NCBI RefSeq assembly: GCF_003001815.1
Contig: NZ_PVMZ01000005.1
Location: 310,001 to 374,000, forward strand
Length of the DNA stretch: 64,000 nt
Direction: 5' to 3'
Source: Actinoplanes italicus
GTDB lineage: Bacteria > Actinomycetota > Actinomycetes > Mycobacteriales > Micromonosporaceae
Each line of letters starts with the position of its first letter. Position 1 is the stretch's first letter. This document shows, piece after piece, positions 18,948 through 29,220 of the stretch. Both the position numbers and the translations under genes were made by a program. The notes under the pieces were generated by a model that made no database searches, was not told the origin of the DNA, and saw only the letters and a list, made by a program, of their open reading frames with translations.

Positions 18948-21251
18948 GTGTTCGCGGTGACGCGGCGCCGACCTGCCGGAGGGGATGACTTGCCAACGGA
19001 GGACGCCGATCTGTCGGAGCTGGGCGAGACACTGCGTGAGCTGCGCCGGCGGCAGGCCCGCCGCAGCGGCGAGCGCCAGTTGTCCTACCGGGAGCTCGCC
19101 GAACGCACCGGCTGGTCGCACGGCATCCTCGGGGAGTACTTCTCCGGCCGGGTGCTGCCACCGACCGACCGGTTCGACCTGCTGGTCCGTCTGCTCGGTG
19201 CCTCGCCCGCCGAACAGGGTGCCCTCGCCACGCTGCGTGACCGGGCCGAAGAGTCGCGCCGTGGCAACCGGCGGCCCCGGGAACTGCCCGCCATCGGATC
19301 GGTGCTCGTCGGCCGTGACGCCGAGATGTCGGCGCTCGACGCCATGCCTGCCGATCGCGGACCCGTGGTGATCAGCGGGATGGCCGGGGTCGGCAAGACC
19401 ACCCTGGCGCTGCACTGGGCGCACCGGATCGCCGGCCGGTTCCCGGACGGTCAGCTCCACCTCGATCTGCGCGGATTCCACTCCGAGGGCGCCATGCCGC
19501 CGGGCGAGGCCCTGAACACGTTGTTGTCGTCGCTGGGTGTCGGCGCGGCGCGGATCCCGCAGGACGCCGATGCGCGGGCCGGGCTCTATCGGACCCTGCT
19601 GCGGGACCGGCGGGTGCTGGTGGTGCTCGACAACGCGGCCGACGCCGAGCAGGTCCGCCCGCTGCTGCCGCCGGCCGGGTGTCTGGCCGTGGTGACCAGT
19701 CGCGGGCAGCTGACCGGGCTGGTCGTCAACGACGGGGCCCGGCCGCTGAGTGTCGACCTGCTCGGCGTCGAGGACGCGCGCAGGCTGCTCGCCGAGCGGC
19801 TCGGCGCGGCCCGCGTCGAGCGTGAGACCGGCGCCGTCGACCGGATCGTCGAGGCCTGCGGACGGCTGCCGCTGGCTCTGGCCGTGGTGGCGGCGCGGGG
19901 TGCGCTCAACCCCGGCTTCAGTCTCGCCGACATCGCCGGGGAGCTGACCGCATCCGGTACGGCCACGGCCACGGCCGCGCTCGCCGACGTGCGCACCGCG
20001 TTCTCCTGGTCCTACCGGCTGTTGCACGCCGAAGCGCAGCGGCTGTTCCGGCTGGCCGGCCAGTACCCGGGTCCGGATCTGACGGCGCCGATCGCGGCGG
20101 CGCTCGGTGGGCTCGACGTGATGCGGGCCGCGCGGATCCTGGACGAGCTGGCGCGGGCGAGGCTCGTGGTGGAACACCGGCCGGGGCGTTTCGCGTGTCA
20201 TGATCTGCTCCGGGCGTACGCCCAGGAGATTTCGCGGACCATCGACCCGGAAGCGGACCGCCGGGCCGCGACCGAACGCCTTCTGGATCATCTGGTCCAT
20301 GCCGCGGGGGCCGCGACGCTGGTTCTCGACCCGCTGCGCAAACCGATCGGGCTCCCGGCCGGTGACCCACCCGCCACGGTGACGCGGCCGGCCGACGAGG
20401 CCGCCGCGATGGCGTGGTTCCGCGCCGAGCAGCGGGTCCTGCTGACCGCGCTCGACCTGGCCGTACGCACCGGCCTGGACCGGCGGGCGTGGCAGCTGGC
20501 CTGGGGGATCGTGGTCGCCCTGGAACGCGACGGCGCCTGGCAGGACTGGATCGCCGCCCAGGCCGTCGCGGTGCGGGCCGCCGAACGGCTCGGTGACCTC
20601 GGCGCCCAGGCGTTCTCGCGGCGTTCGCTGGCCGTCGGTCACGTCCGGCTCGGGCGCACCGCCGAGGCGAAGGCGCACGGGCAGGCCGGTTACGAGCTGT
20701 TCCTGCGGGCCGGTGACCCGGCCGGGGCGGCGGTCTGCCGGCACGCGATGGCGTTCGCGTGCGAGACCGAGGGCCGCTGGGCGGACGCCATCGCGCACGC
20801 CGAGCAGGCCCTCGAACTGTTCCGGCAGGCGGACGACCCGATCGGGCAGGCCCGGGCGCTGAACTCGGCGGGGCTGTACCGGGCCGAGCTCGGCGATCTC
20901 GGCGCCGCCCTGGCCGACTGCGAACAGGCGCTGCGGCTTCAGCTGGCCATGAACGACCCCGGCGGCGTGGGATCCACGCTGGACAGCCTCGGCACCGTCC
21001 AGCACAGGCTCGGCGATCATCGGGCGGCGATCGGCCGATACCGGGAGGCGCTGGCCGTGTTCGCCCAGGCCGGTGACCGGATCAGCCAGGCCGACACGCT
21101 GGGCAGGCTCGGCGAGACGCTGCTGGCCACCGGTGACATCGAGGCGGTACGCGACGCGTGGCGGCAGGCGCTGGCCCTGCTGGAGGAGGTCGGCCACCCC
21201 GGGGTGGCCGCCGCCCGGGCCAGGCTGGCCGGGCTCGACGCTCAGGGGTAG
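18948..21251 (+). CDS. HTH-NB-ARC-TPR (STAND) regulator
   Basis: A 767-residue protein. Residues of about 20-95 form an XRE-like helix-turn-helix (LGETLRELRRRQ ... SYRELAERTGWSHGILGEYFSG). An NB-ARC ATPase follows with P-loop GMAGVGKTT (144-152), Walker B RVLVVLDNA and the RLPLALAVV (GLPL-like) box. The C-terminal 230 residues are TPR repeats (LEQALELFRQADDPIGQARALNSAG). STAND proteins act as ATP-dependent switches; many actinobacterial examples with this layout control secondary metabolism, but no target is evident here. There is no SARP-type DNA-binding domain. The GTG at 18948 has AAAGG upstream. Confidence 0.87.
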   Translation: MFAVTRRRPAGGDDLPTEDADLSELGETLRELRRRQARRSGERQLSYRELAERTGWSHGILGEYFSGRVLPPTDRFDLLVRLLGASPAEQGALATLRDRAEESRRGNRRPRELPAIGSVLVGRDAEMSALDAMPADRGPVVISGMAGVGKTTLALHWAHRIAGRFPDGQLHLDLRGFHSEGAMPPGEALNTLLSSLGVGAARIPQDADARAGLYRTLLRDRRVLVVLDNAADAEQVRPLLPPAGCLAVVTSRGQLTGLVVNDGARPLSVDLLGVEDARRLLAERLGAARVERETGAVDRIVEACGRLPLALAVVAARGALNPGFSLADIAGELTASGTATATAALADVRTAFSWSYRLLHAEAQRLFRLAGQYPGPDLTAPIAAALGGLDVMRAARILDELARARLVVEHRPGRFACHDLLRAYAQEISRTIDPEADRRAATERLLDHLVHAAGAATLVLDPLRKPIGLPAGDPPATVTRPADEAAAMAWFRAEQRVLLTALDLAVRTGLDRRAWQLAWGIVVALERDGAWQDWIAAQAVAVRAAERLGDLGAQAFSRRSLAVGHVRLGRTAEAKAHGQAGYELFLRAGDPAGAAVCRHAMAFACETEGRWADAIAHAEQALELFRQADDPIGQARALNSAGLYRAELGDLGAALADCEQALRLQLAMNDPGGVGSTLDSLGTVQHRLGDHRAAIGRYREALAVFAQAGDRISQADTLGRLGETLLATGDIEAVRDAWRQALALLEEVGHPGVAAARARLAGLDAQG

Positions 21252-21304
21252 ACGTCCCTTGACGCTCAGGGGCAGACGTCCCTCGACGCTAGGGATAGAA
21301 GTCC
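21237..21304. repeat. 24-bp direct repeat across the stop codon of the NB-ARC gene
   Basis: A 24-bp unit starting GACGCTCAGGGG begins at 21237 and again at 21261, with a degenerate third copy at 21285. The first copy contains the TAG stop of the regulator (21249-21251). The third runs into the 3' end of the convergent gene. It looks like a recent slippage duplication. Confidence 0.75.
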
Positions 21305-21729
21305 AGCGGCCCGCAGCAGAACCCCAGGATCAGCAGGCCGAGCACGATCGGGACGATCAGCGCCGGGCTCCGCGACACCGGCTCACCCATCGGCAACGGC
21401 CGCCCGAACCGCTCCCCCACCTCGGGCACCGGCCCGTCGTCGTAGCTTGGCGGCGGCAGCCGGAGGAACCTCTCGGCCTGGCGCTTGTTCTGCGTCATGA
21501 CGATCGGTGTGGCCAGGAACGGCAGCCCCCACCAGCCCGCGACCAGACTCTGCTTCTGCGCCGACCGGTAGATCGCGATGCCGCAGTCCCGGCAGAAGTC
21601 ACCGAGCTGGGTGCCGACGCTGACACCGATGAGGATCACCGTCGAGCTCTTGAACGTCCCGAACGCCGTGGGCGCGCCGCCACAGTGGTCACAGGTCTGG
21701 AGCCAGTCCGGCTCCTCAGGTGTCTTCAC
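21289..21729 (-). CDS. Hypothetical membrane protein with N-terminal zinc-ribbon-like cysteines
   Basis: A 146-residue protein with two CxxC pairs (CDHCG near residue 13 and CRDCG near residue 46) that could bind zinc. Hydrophobic segments lie around residues 63-77 (VAGWWGLPFLATPIVM) and 122-142 (ALIVPIVLGLLILGFCCG). The middle is proline-rich. The start codon is GTG without a clear ribosome-binding site, so the N-terminus is less certain. Function unknown. Confidence 0.55.
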   Translation of the reverse strand: MKTPEEPDWLQTCDHCGGAPTAFGTFKSSTVILIGVSVGTQLGDFCRDCGIAIYRSAQKQSLVAGWWGLPFLATPIVMTQNKRQAERFLRLPPPSYDDGPVPEVGERFGRPLPMGEPVSRSPALIVPIVLGLLILGFCCGPLDFYP

Positions 21730-21881
21730 ACCGTGGATGGTGCCGCCGCGGCGGCGCGTGCGTTCACGATCCTGGACGCGGTTGGACAGTCGACAGCCGT
21801 ACGCGGTGAGCGGGGAGCCGCTTACACCACTTGACGACCATCGATGTTTCTCCTACGTTGACGGCACTTTACGTCGCGACA

Positions 21882-21893
21882 TGAATCGTTTCA
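21882..21893. promoter_or_regulatory. LacI-family-type operator upstream of the rhamnosidase gene
   Basis: The 12-base near-palindrome TGAATCGTTTCA has the central CG and TGAA/TTCA arms typical of LacI/GalR-family sites. It lies 27 bases before the start codon and a TTGACG hexamer (21858-21863) lies just upstream, so a bound repressor would block the promoter. No LacI-type gene lies in the window. Confidence 0.55.
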
Positions 21894-21920
21894 AGTCTCC
21901 CACATCGGAGGTCGTCGTCG

Positions 21921-24900
21921 ATGAACCGTTCCCTTCTCCGGATCTCCCTCCTTCTCGTCCTGCTCACGAGCCTCGTCGGTCTTCCGGCCGGGCCCGCGGC
22001 CGCCGCACCGCCCGCCGTCACGGGACTCACCACGAACGGCCGGGTCGACCCGCTGGGCATACCCGGTGACACCCCGGTCCTCGGCTGGGTGTCGACCTCC
22101 GCCGACCGGGGCGTGACGCAGTCGGCGTACCAGATCCAGGTCGGCTCTTCCCCGGGCGCGTCGAACGTGTGGAACTCCGGCCGCGTCACCTCGGACCGGC
22201 AGGTCAACGTGGCCTACGGCGGTCCGGCACTGGCCGCCGGCACCCGCTATCACTGGCGCGTACGGGTCTGGGACCAGACCGGCACGGTCAGCGCCTGGAG
22301 CGCGTCGTCATGGTTCGAGACCGGGCTGTTGTCGGCGGCCGACTGGGGCGCCGCCGCCTGGATCGGCAAGCCGGCGCCGTCGTACGTGACCTGGACCGAC
22401 TACACCACGGCGGTGACGTTCGACCTCAACGCCGTCGCCTTCGGCACCTTCCTGCGCGCTGGTGACCTGAACAACGCGTACATGTGGCAGCTCAACGTCG
22501 GTCCCACGGCGGCCGACGTGCCGAGGCTGCGCCCGCACCTGCTGGCCGGCGGCGCGTACACCGTGCTCGGCGAGGTCGACCTGCGTCCCTTCGGCTTCAC
22601 CCGGGCCGGGCTGCTGGACGGGCCGCACACGGTGACCTACGAACTCGCCGGCGACACCGTGCGCACCACCCTCGACGACGTCCTGGTCGACACCCGGACG
22701 GTGACCGGCCGCGGGTCCGGGCGCGTCGGCGTGCGAACCCACGGCGACGAGTCGGCGACCGTCACCGCCCTGCGCGTCACCCGGCCCGACGGCACCGTGC
22801 TGGCCGAACCCGACTTCCGGAGCAATCCGTTCGACGCCGGCGCCCTCGACGGGCGGCGTCTCACCGTCTCCGGAACCGTGTCGTCGCTGCTGATCACCAC
22901 CGCGGAGCACGAGCCGCTGCTACGGACCAGGTTCACCACCACGCCCGGGAAGACGATCAGGAGCGCACGGGTGTACGCCTCCGCGCACGGCGTCTACGAG
23001 TTGTCGATCAACGGGCGCAAGGTCGGCGACCAGTTCCTGGCACCCGGCTACACCGAGTACGCCAAGCGCATCCAGTCGCAGACCTACGACGTCACGGGCC
23101 TCGTGACCGCGGGTGCCAACGGGTTCGGCGCTGCACTCGGCGACGGCTGGTGGGCCGGCAAGGTGGGACTGGCCGGCAAGGGCGGCTACGGCGACGACCT
23201 CGCGCTGGTGGCACGCTTGCGGATCACCTACACCGACGGCACGGTCCAGTGGGTGGACACGAACCCCGGCTGGAGGTGGACGCCGGGACCGTTCGCCGCC
23301 ACCGACAACCAGCTGGGCGAGACCTACCGCGCCCAGCACCTGCCGGCCGGCTGGAACACCGCGCCCTACGACGACGCGACGTGGCAGGCCGTGGTCGTGC
23401 GCCCCTCCGACACCGCGAGGCTGTCACCGCAGCCCGACGAGCCGGTCCGGCAGACGGCCGTTCTCGACACGGTGCGGGTCACCTCCCCCGCCGCCGGGGT
23501 GAACATCTACGACCTGGGCCAGAACATGGTCGGCGTGGCCCGGCTGACGATCACCGGCCGGGCCGGCGACACCGTGCGCCTGCGGCACGCCGAGGTACTC
23601 AACCGGGATGGCACCATGTACACCGCGAACCTGCGCGCCGCCGCGGCGACCGACTACTACACCTTCGCCACCGGCGGCACTGTGACCTACCAGCCGACCT
23701 TCACCCAGCACGGCTTCCGGTACCTCGAGGTCAGCGGCCTGGCGGCGCTGCCCCCGGCGGCGGACGTCAAGGGCGTGGTGTGGGGCTCGGACCTGCCCCG
23801 GATCGGCACGCTGCAGACCTCCAGCGCGCTGCTCGACCAGCTGCACGGCAACGTCGCCTGGGGTGCCCGCGGCAACTTCCTGTCGATCCCGACCGACACC
23901 CCGGCCCGCGACGAGCGGCTCGGCTGGACCGGTGACATCAACATCTTCGCGCCGACCGCCGCCTACCTGAGCGACACCCGGGCGTTCCTGGGCAAGTGGA
24001 TGCTCGACGTACGCGACGAGCAGAAGGCGAACGGGTCGATCCCGGCCGTGGCGCCGGCCACCGGCGGCGCCTTCGAGGAGAGCGGTGTCGGCTGGGAGGA
24101 CGCGATCATCACGGTGCCGTACTCGCTGTGGCACGGATTCGGCGATCTGAAGGCGGTGCAGGAGAACTATCCCGCGATGAAACGTTTCTTCGACTACGCG
24201 CGAGCCAGCGCCGGCGCCGACAACCTGGAGACCGGCCGGACCACCTTCTTCACCGCCGACTGGCTGCACCTCGACGACCCGTCGCATCAGGGCGTGCTCG
24301 GCACGGCGATCTGGGCACAGGACGTGCGGATGATGGCCGAGATGGCCCGCGCCACCGGCCGGACCGCCGAGGCGGCCGACTACGACGCGCTTTTCCAGAG
24401 CGTGCGGCAGGCGTTCACGGCCGCCTACGTGGCCGACGACGGGACCGTGCTGGGCGGGTCGCAGACCGGATACGCGCTGGCCCTGGGCAAGGGACTGATC
24501 AGCGACCCGGTCAAGGAACGGCGGGCGGGCGAGAAGTTCGTGGCGAAGCTCGCGCAGACCGACAACCACCTGCGGACCGGGTTCATCGGCACGCCGTGGC
24601 TGCTGCCCGCGCTCAGCAGGATCGGGCGCGACGATCTCGCGTACCGGATGCTGCTCAAGGAGGACTACCCCTCCTGGGGTTACGAGATCCGCAACGGGGC
24701 CACCACCATCTGGGAGCGATGGAACTCCATCCAGCCGGACGGCTCGTTCGGGCCGGTCGACATGAATTCCTTCAACCATTACGCGTACGGCGCGGTCGCC
24801 GACTGGATGCACCAGAACATCGCGGGGATCCGGGCCGCGGAACCCGGCTACCGGCGCAGCGTCATCGCGCCGCGCCCCGGTGGCGGACTCACGTCCGGGC

Positions 24901-25616
24901 AAGGCACGCTGCGGACCGTGTACGGGACGCTGTCGAGCACCTGGCAGCAGGCCGCCGACGGGCTCACGCTCGGCGTCACTGTGCCAGTCAACACCACGGC
25001 CGAGGTACGGATCCCGTCCGACGCCGCCTACCTGGTGACCGAGGGCGGCGCGGCGCTGCCCGGCCGCGCCGGGATCCGTGCTGTGCGTTACGACGAGGCC
25101 GACTCGACGACGGTCGTGACCGTCGGCTCCGGCACGTACGCGTTCAAGGCCGCCGCGGTAACCGTGCCACCGGCCGAGACGACGACGGACGCCGTCGACC
25201 TCGGTGACGCCGGTTCCGAGGCCGCGCACGCCGTCACGGGTTCGGCCAGCAGCGGCACGAGCGTGGAGGGTGGCCTGACCCGGCGTTACTCGCACAACCT
25301 GTATCCGGGCTCCTGGTTCTCGGCGCAGGTCACGGTGCCGGCCGGACGGCCGTTCCGGCTGCGGCTGCGCGAGACCTGGGCGAGTGCCGGAGTGAAGGAC
25401 TACGACGTCCAGGTCGGTGACACTCCGGTCAGGCGCGTGCACCTGACCAGGTACGCCGGCGGGCAGGGCACGACCAGCCACGAGATCCTCGTCGACGAGC
25501 CCGCCGCGCTGGCCAACGACGGCCGGGTGACGGTCCGCTTCACCTATCCGTCCGGCAACCCGCCCGGCGTGTACTACGACGCCTCACTGGCCGACCTGTG
25601 GGTGCTGCCCGTCTGA
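21921..25616 (+). CDS. Secreted GH78 alpha-L-rhamnosidase, multidomain
   Basis: A 1231-residue exported enzyme. The signal peptide covers about residues 1-29 (LLRISLLLVLLTSLVGLPAGPAAA). Then come a fibronectin-like N-terminal domain, beta-sandwich domains with the family block ARVYASAHGVYELSINGRKVGDQFLAPGYTEY split over about residues 350-390, and the (alpha/alpha)6 catalytic barrel at about 640-960. The barrel has the acidic segments DTPARDERLGWTGD, EESGVGWEDAI and WERWNS that match GH78. The last 200 residues hold beta domains, the final one resembling a DUF4450/carbohydrate-binding module. GH78 removes terminal alpha-L-rhamnose from plant glycosides or pectin. GGAGG lies six bases before the ATG. 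Confidence 0.9.
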   Translation: MNRSLLRISLLLVLLTSLVGLPAGPAAAAPPAVTGLTTNGRVDPLGIPGDTPVLGWVSTSADRGVTQSAYQIQVGSSPGASNVWNSGRVTSDRQVNVAYGGPALAAGTRYHWRVRVWDQTGTVSAWSASSWFETGLLSAADWGAAAWIGKPAPSYVTWTDYTTAVTFDLNAVAFGTFLRAGDLNNAYMWQLNVGPTAADVPRLRPHLLAGGAYTVLGEVDLRPFGFTRAGLLDGPHTVTYELAGDTVRTTLDDVLVDTRTVTGRGSGRVGVRTHGDESATVTALRVTRPDGTVLAEPDFRSNPFDAGALDGRRLTVSGTVSSLLITTAEHEPLLRTRFTTTPGKTIRSARVYASAHGVYELSINGRKVGDQFLAPGYTEYAKRIQSQTYDVTGLVTAGANGFGAALGDGWWAGKVGLAGKGGYGDDLALVARLRITYTDGTVQWVDTNPGWRWTPGPFAATDNQLGETYRAQHLPAGWNTAPYDDATWQAVVVRPSDTARLSPQPDEPVRQTAVLDTVRVTSPAAGVNIYDLGQNMVGVARLTITGRAGDTVRLRHAEVLNRDGTMYTANLRAAAATDYYTFATGGTVTYQPTFTQHGFRYLEVSGLAALPPAADVKGVVWGSDLPRIGTLQTSSALLDQLHGNVAWGARGNFLSIPTDTPARDERLGWTGDINIFAPTAAYLSDTRAFLGKWMLDVRDEQKANGSIPAVAPATGGAFEESGVGWEDAIITVPYSLWHGFGDLKAVQENYPAMKRFFDYARASAGADNLETGRTTFFTADWLHLDDPSHQGVLGTAIWAQDVRMMAEMARATGRTAEAADYDALFQSVRQAFTAAYVADDGTVLGGSQTGYALALGKGLISDPVKERRAGEKFVAKLAQTDNHLRTGFIGTPWLLPALSRIGRDDLAYRMLLKEDYPSWGYEIRNGATTIWERWNSIQPDGSFGPVDMNSFNHYAYGAVADWMHQNIAGIRAAEPGYRRSVIAPRPGGGLTSGQGTLRTVYGTLSSTWQQAADGLTLGVTVPVNTTAEVRIPSDAAYLVTEGGAALPGRAGIRAVRYDEADSTTVVTVGSGTYAFKAAAVTVPPAETTTDAVDLGDAGSEAAHAVTGSASSGTSVEGGLTRRYSHNLYPGSWFSAQVTVPAGRPFRLRLRETWASAGVKDYDVQVGDTPVRRVHLTRYAGGQGTTSHEILVDEPAALANDGRVTVRFTYPSGNPPGVYYDASLADLWVLPV

Positions 25617-25631
25617 AACGGTCGCCGATCC

Positions 25632-25668
25632 TGTGAGGTTCGGGTCGCCATGACGGCCGAACCTCACA
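25632..25668. terminator. Stem-loop terminator after the rhamnosidase gene
   Basis: Perfect 12-base arms TGTGAGGTTCGG (25632-25643) and CCGAACCTCACA (25657-25668) enclose a 13-base loop, starting 16 bases past the stop codon. Confidence 0.75.
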
Positions 25669-25679
25669 AGATCGCGCTC

Positions 25680-25740
25680 GGGCGGCGGGCGGCGGGCGGC
25701 GGGCGGCGGGCGGCGGGGCGGCGGGCGGCGGGCGGCGCGG
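25680..25740. repeat. GGCGGGC heptanucleotide microsatellite
   Basis: About eight near-perfect copies of a 7-bp G-rich unit run over 60 bases, broken once by an extra G. The G-runs on the plus strand could fold into a G-quadruplex. It lies 35 bases upstream of the TetR start codon. Confidence 0.8.
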
Positions 25741-25761
25741 GAAACGGTCAGAGGAGACCGC

Positions 25762-25767
25762 TATTGT
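25762..25767 (+). promoter_or_regulatory. Possible -10 box of a leaderless tetR transcript
   Basis: TATTGT fits the -10 consensus and ends seven bases before the ATG at 25775, so transcription could begin at or next to the start codon. No good ribosome-binding site is near that ATG, and no -35 box is evident. Confidence 0.35.
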
Positions 25768-25774
25768 CGGCGTC

Positions 25775-26425
25775 ATGACGATGACACCGGCCGCCGCCGC
25801 CGACTCCGAGCCCGCCCGGGGACGTCCGCGGGCGGACCGGACCCGCGAGTCGCGGTCACGGGTGCTCGACGCCGCGGTCACCTGCCTGCTGCGCGACGGC
25901 TACGCCCGGACCAGCACGATCTCCATCCAGGCCGAGGCGGGCGTGTCGCGGGGCCGGATGCTGCACCAGTTCCGGTCGAAGGAGGAGCTGCTGGTCGCCG
26001 CGGCGCATCACATCTTCGCCGCTCAGCTGGAGGCGCCGATTCCCGGCTCGCTGACCGAGCTGATCGCCGAGGCGTCCGGCCCGGGCGAGCGGATCGCCGT
26101 GGTCGTCGACTGCCTGTGGGCCACCTATCAGGAGCCGAGTTTCTGGGCGGCCACCGAGCTGTGGGTCGCCTCCCGCACCGAACCGGTGCTGGCCGAGGCG
26201 ATCCGGCCGGCCGAGCGGCGCCTGGGCCGGGCCATCCGCGAACGCATGGACGACCTGTTCGGGCCGGATCTGGTGGGCCGCCCGCTCTACCTGCCGATCC
26301 GCCCGGTGCTGTTCACCAGCATGCGCGGCACGGCGCTGAGCTACGCCTTCGACGCCCGTGACCCGCGAACGGAACCGCTGCTGGAGCATTGGAAGGAGAT
26401 CGCTCGGCACGCGTTGCTCGCGTGA
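25775..26425 (+). CDS. TetR family transcriptional regulator
   Basis: A 216-residue regulator. The N-terminal DNA-binding domain reads [47 protein letters not shown] (about residues 27-75 in all), a standard TetR helix-turn-helix. The C-terminal 140 residues form the ligand and dimer domain, with no recognisable ligand class. It lies 106 bases upstream of the SDR operon on the same strand and is the likely regulator of that operon. An imperfect 20-bp dyad between them (26435-26454) is the candidate site. Confidence 0.88.
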   Translation: MTMTPAAAADSEPARGRPRADRTRESRSRVLDAAVTCLLRDGYARTSTISIQAEAGVSRGRMLHQFRSKEELLVAAAHHIFAAQLEAPIPGSLTELIAEASGPGERIAVVVDCLWATYQEPSFWAATELWVASRTEPVLAEAIRPAERRLGRAIRERMDDLFGPDLVGRPLYLPIRPVLFTSMRGTALSYAFDARDPRTEPLLEHWKEIARHALLA

Positions 26426-26434
26426 TTTTCCGTT

Positions 26435-26454
26435 AACAGACAGGGTTGACTGTT
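26435..26454. promoter_or_regulatory. Candidate TetR operator
   Basis: A 20-bp imperfect palindrome has arms AACAG/CTGTT and further matches (CA/TG) inside. A TTGACT hexamer (26446-26451), possibly a -35 box, lies within it. It sits in the gap between the TetR gene and the SDR gene. Confidence 0.45.
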
Positions 26455-26531
26455 TCCGGGGTGCGGAGAGAAACTCAGCACGTGCGGGCCCTCGTCGACG
26501 ACGGTCCGGCCAGACTGCGAAGGGGATCTCC

Positions 26532-28293
<1,762 letters not shown>

Positions 28294-28294
<1 letters not shown>

Positions 28295-29067
28295 TGAGCG
28301 ACGCCGAGATCGGCTGCCACCGCGACGGCGCGGTCCTGCGGATCACCCTGAACCGGCCGCACGTCCTCAACGCCGTCACCGAGGGCATCCTCAACGACCT
28401 GGCCGACCTGATCACCGAAACAGGCGACGATCCCGATGTACGGGTGCTCGTGCTCTCCGGAGCGGGCCGCGCCTTCAGCGCCGGCGCCGACCTGACGGTC
28501 ACCAGTGGGATCTCCTCCCCCGCCGGCACCATCCACGCCGCGAACCGGGTGATCCGCGCCCTGCTCGGCATCCCGCAACCGGTCGTCGCGGCCGTGCACG
28601 GCCCGGCCGCCGGGGTGGGTTGCTCGATCGCCCTCGCCGCCGACCTGGTGCTCGCCTCGGCGAACGCTTTCTTCCAGCTCGCGTTCGTCAACGTCGGGCT
28701 GATGCCGGACGGCGGCGCGACCCTGCTGGTCCCGGCCGCCATCGGCCGTGCCCGGGCGTTGCGGCTGGCCCTGCTCGGCGAACGGCTGCCCGCCACCACC
28801 GCCGCCGAGTGGGGTCTGATCCACCGTGTCGTGGACGCCGGCGATCTCGGCCCCGCCCTCGACGAACTCGTCGCCCGCCTGTCCGTCGCGGCGCCACTGG
28901 CCCTGACCGGCACCAAGCGGGCGGTCAACGCGGCCACGCTCGGCGCCCTCGAGGACAGCCTGGCCCGCGAGCTGACCGGCCAGTCGGCCCTGCTGGAGAG
29001 CGCCGACTTCGCGACAGCCGTGGCCGCCTTCCGGGACAAGCGCACGCCCGAGTTCGTGGGCCGCTGA
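28294..29067 (+). CDS. Enoyl-CoA hydratase/isomerase family protein
   Basis: A 257-residue crotonase-fold protein. LNRPHVLNAVTEG, the oxyanion-hole block GRAFSAGADLT (near residue 65), HGPAAGVGCSIALAADLVLA and NVGLMPDGGATLLVP are all typical. The second catalytic acidic residue of true hydratases is not clear (the position reads Asp in MPDGG), so isomerase or other crotonase activity is possible. The ATG overlaps the preceding stop. A strong palindrome follows six bases after the stop. Confidence 0.85.
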
Positions 29068-29072
29068 AACTC

Positions 29073-29127
29073 CGGCTGTCGCGTACCGCTGTCTCAGCGT
29101 CGCTGAGACAGCGGTACGCGACAGCCG
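29073..29127. terminator. 55-bp perfect palindrome, bidirectional terminator and dispersed repeat copy
   Basis: Arms of 27 bases (29073-29099 and 29101-29127) are perfect around a single central T. It lies between two convergent genes, right after a stop codon. The core GTACCGCTGTCTC/GAGACAGCGGTAC recurs in the palindrome at 47739-47791. Confidence 0.8.
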
Positions 29128-29139
29128 ATCAGGGCCGAA

Positions 29140-29205
29140 CCCGCCGGCCGTACGCCAGGCCAGTCTCCCGACAGGCTTGATCTTGTCTCAGATACGGCTG
29201 GCGGG
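29140..29205. repeat. Second inverted repeat with GCCGTA/TACGGC arms
   Basis: CCCGCCGGCCGTA (29140-29152) pairs with TACGGCTGGCGGG (29193-29205), one mismatch in 13. The right arm with flanks is the 17-base word shared with 18177-18193 on the other strand. Confidence 0.5.
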
Positions 29206-29220
29206 CGGAGGGGGCGGCGG

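Noticed and set aside
18432..19161. Open reading frames on both strands with repeated GRSRGAGKGSPV-type units
   Set aside because: They are produced by the 42-bp tandem repeat and by high GC. They lack ribosome-binding sites and the composition of real genes, and they overlap the STAND gene.
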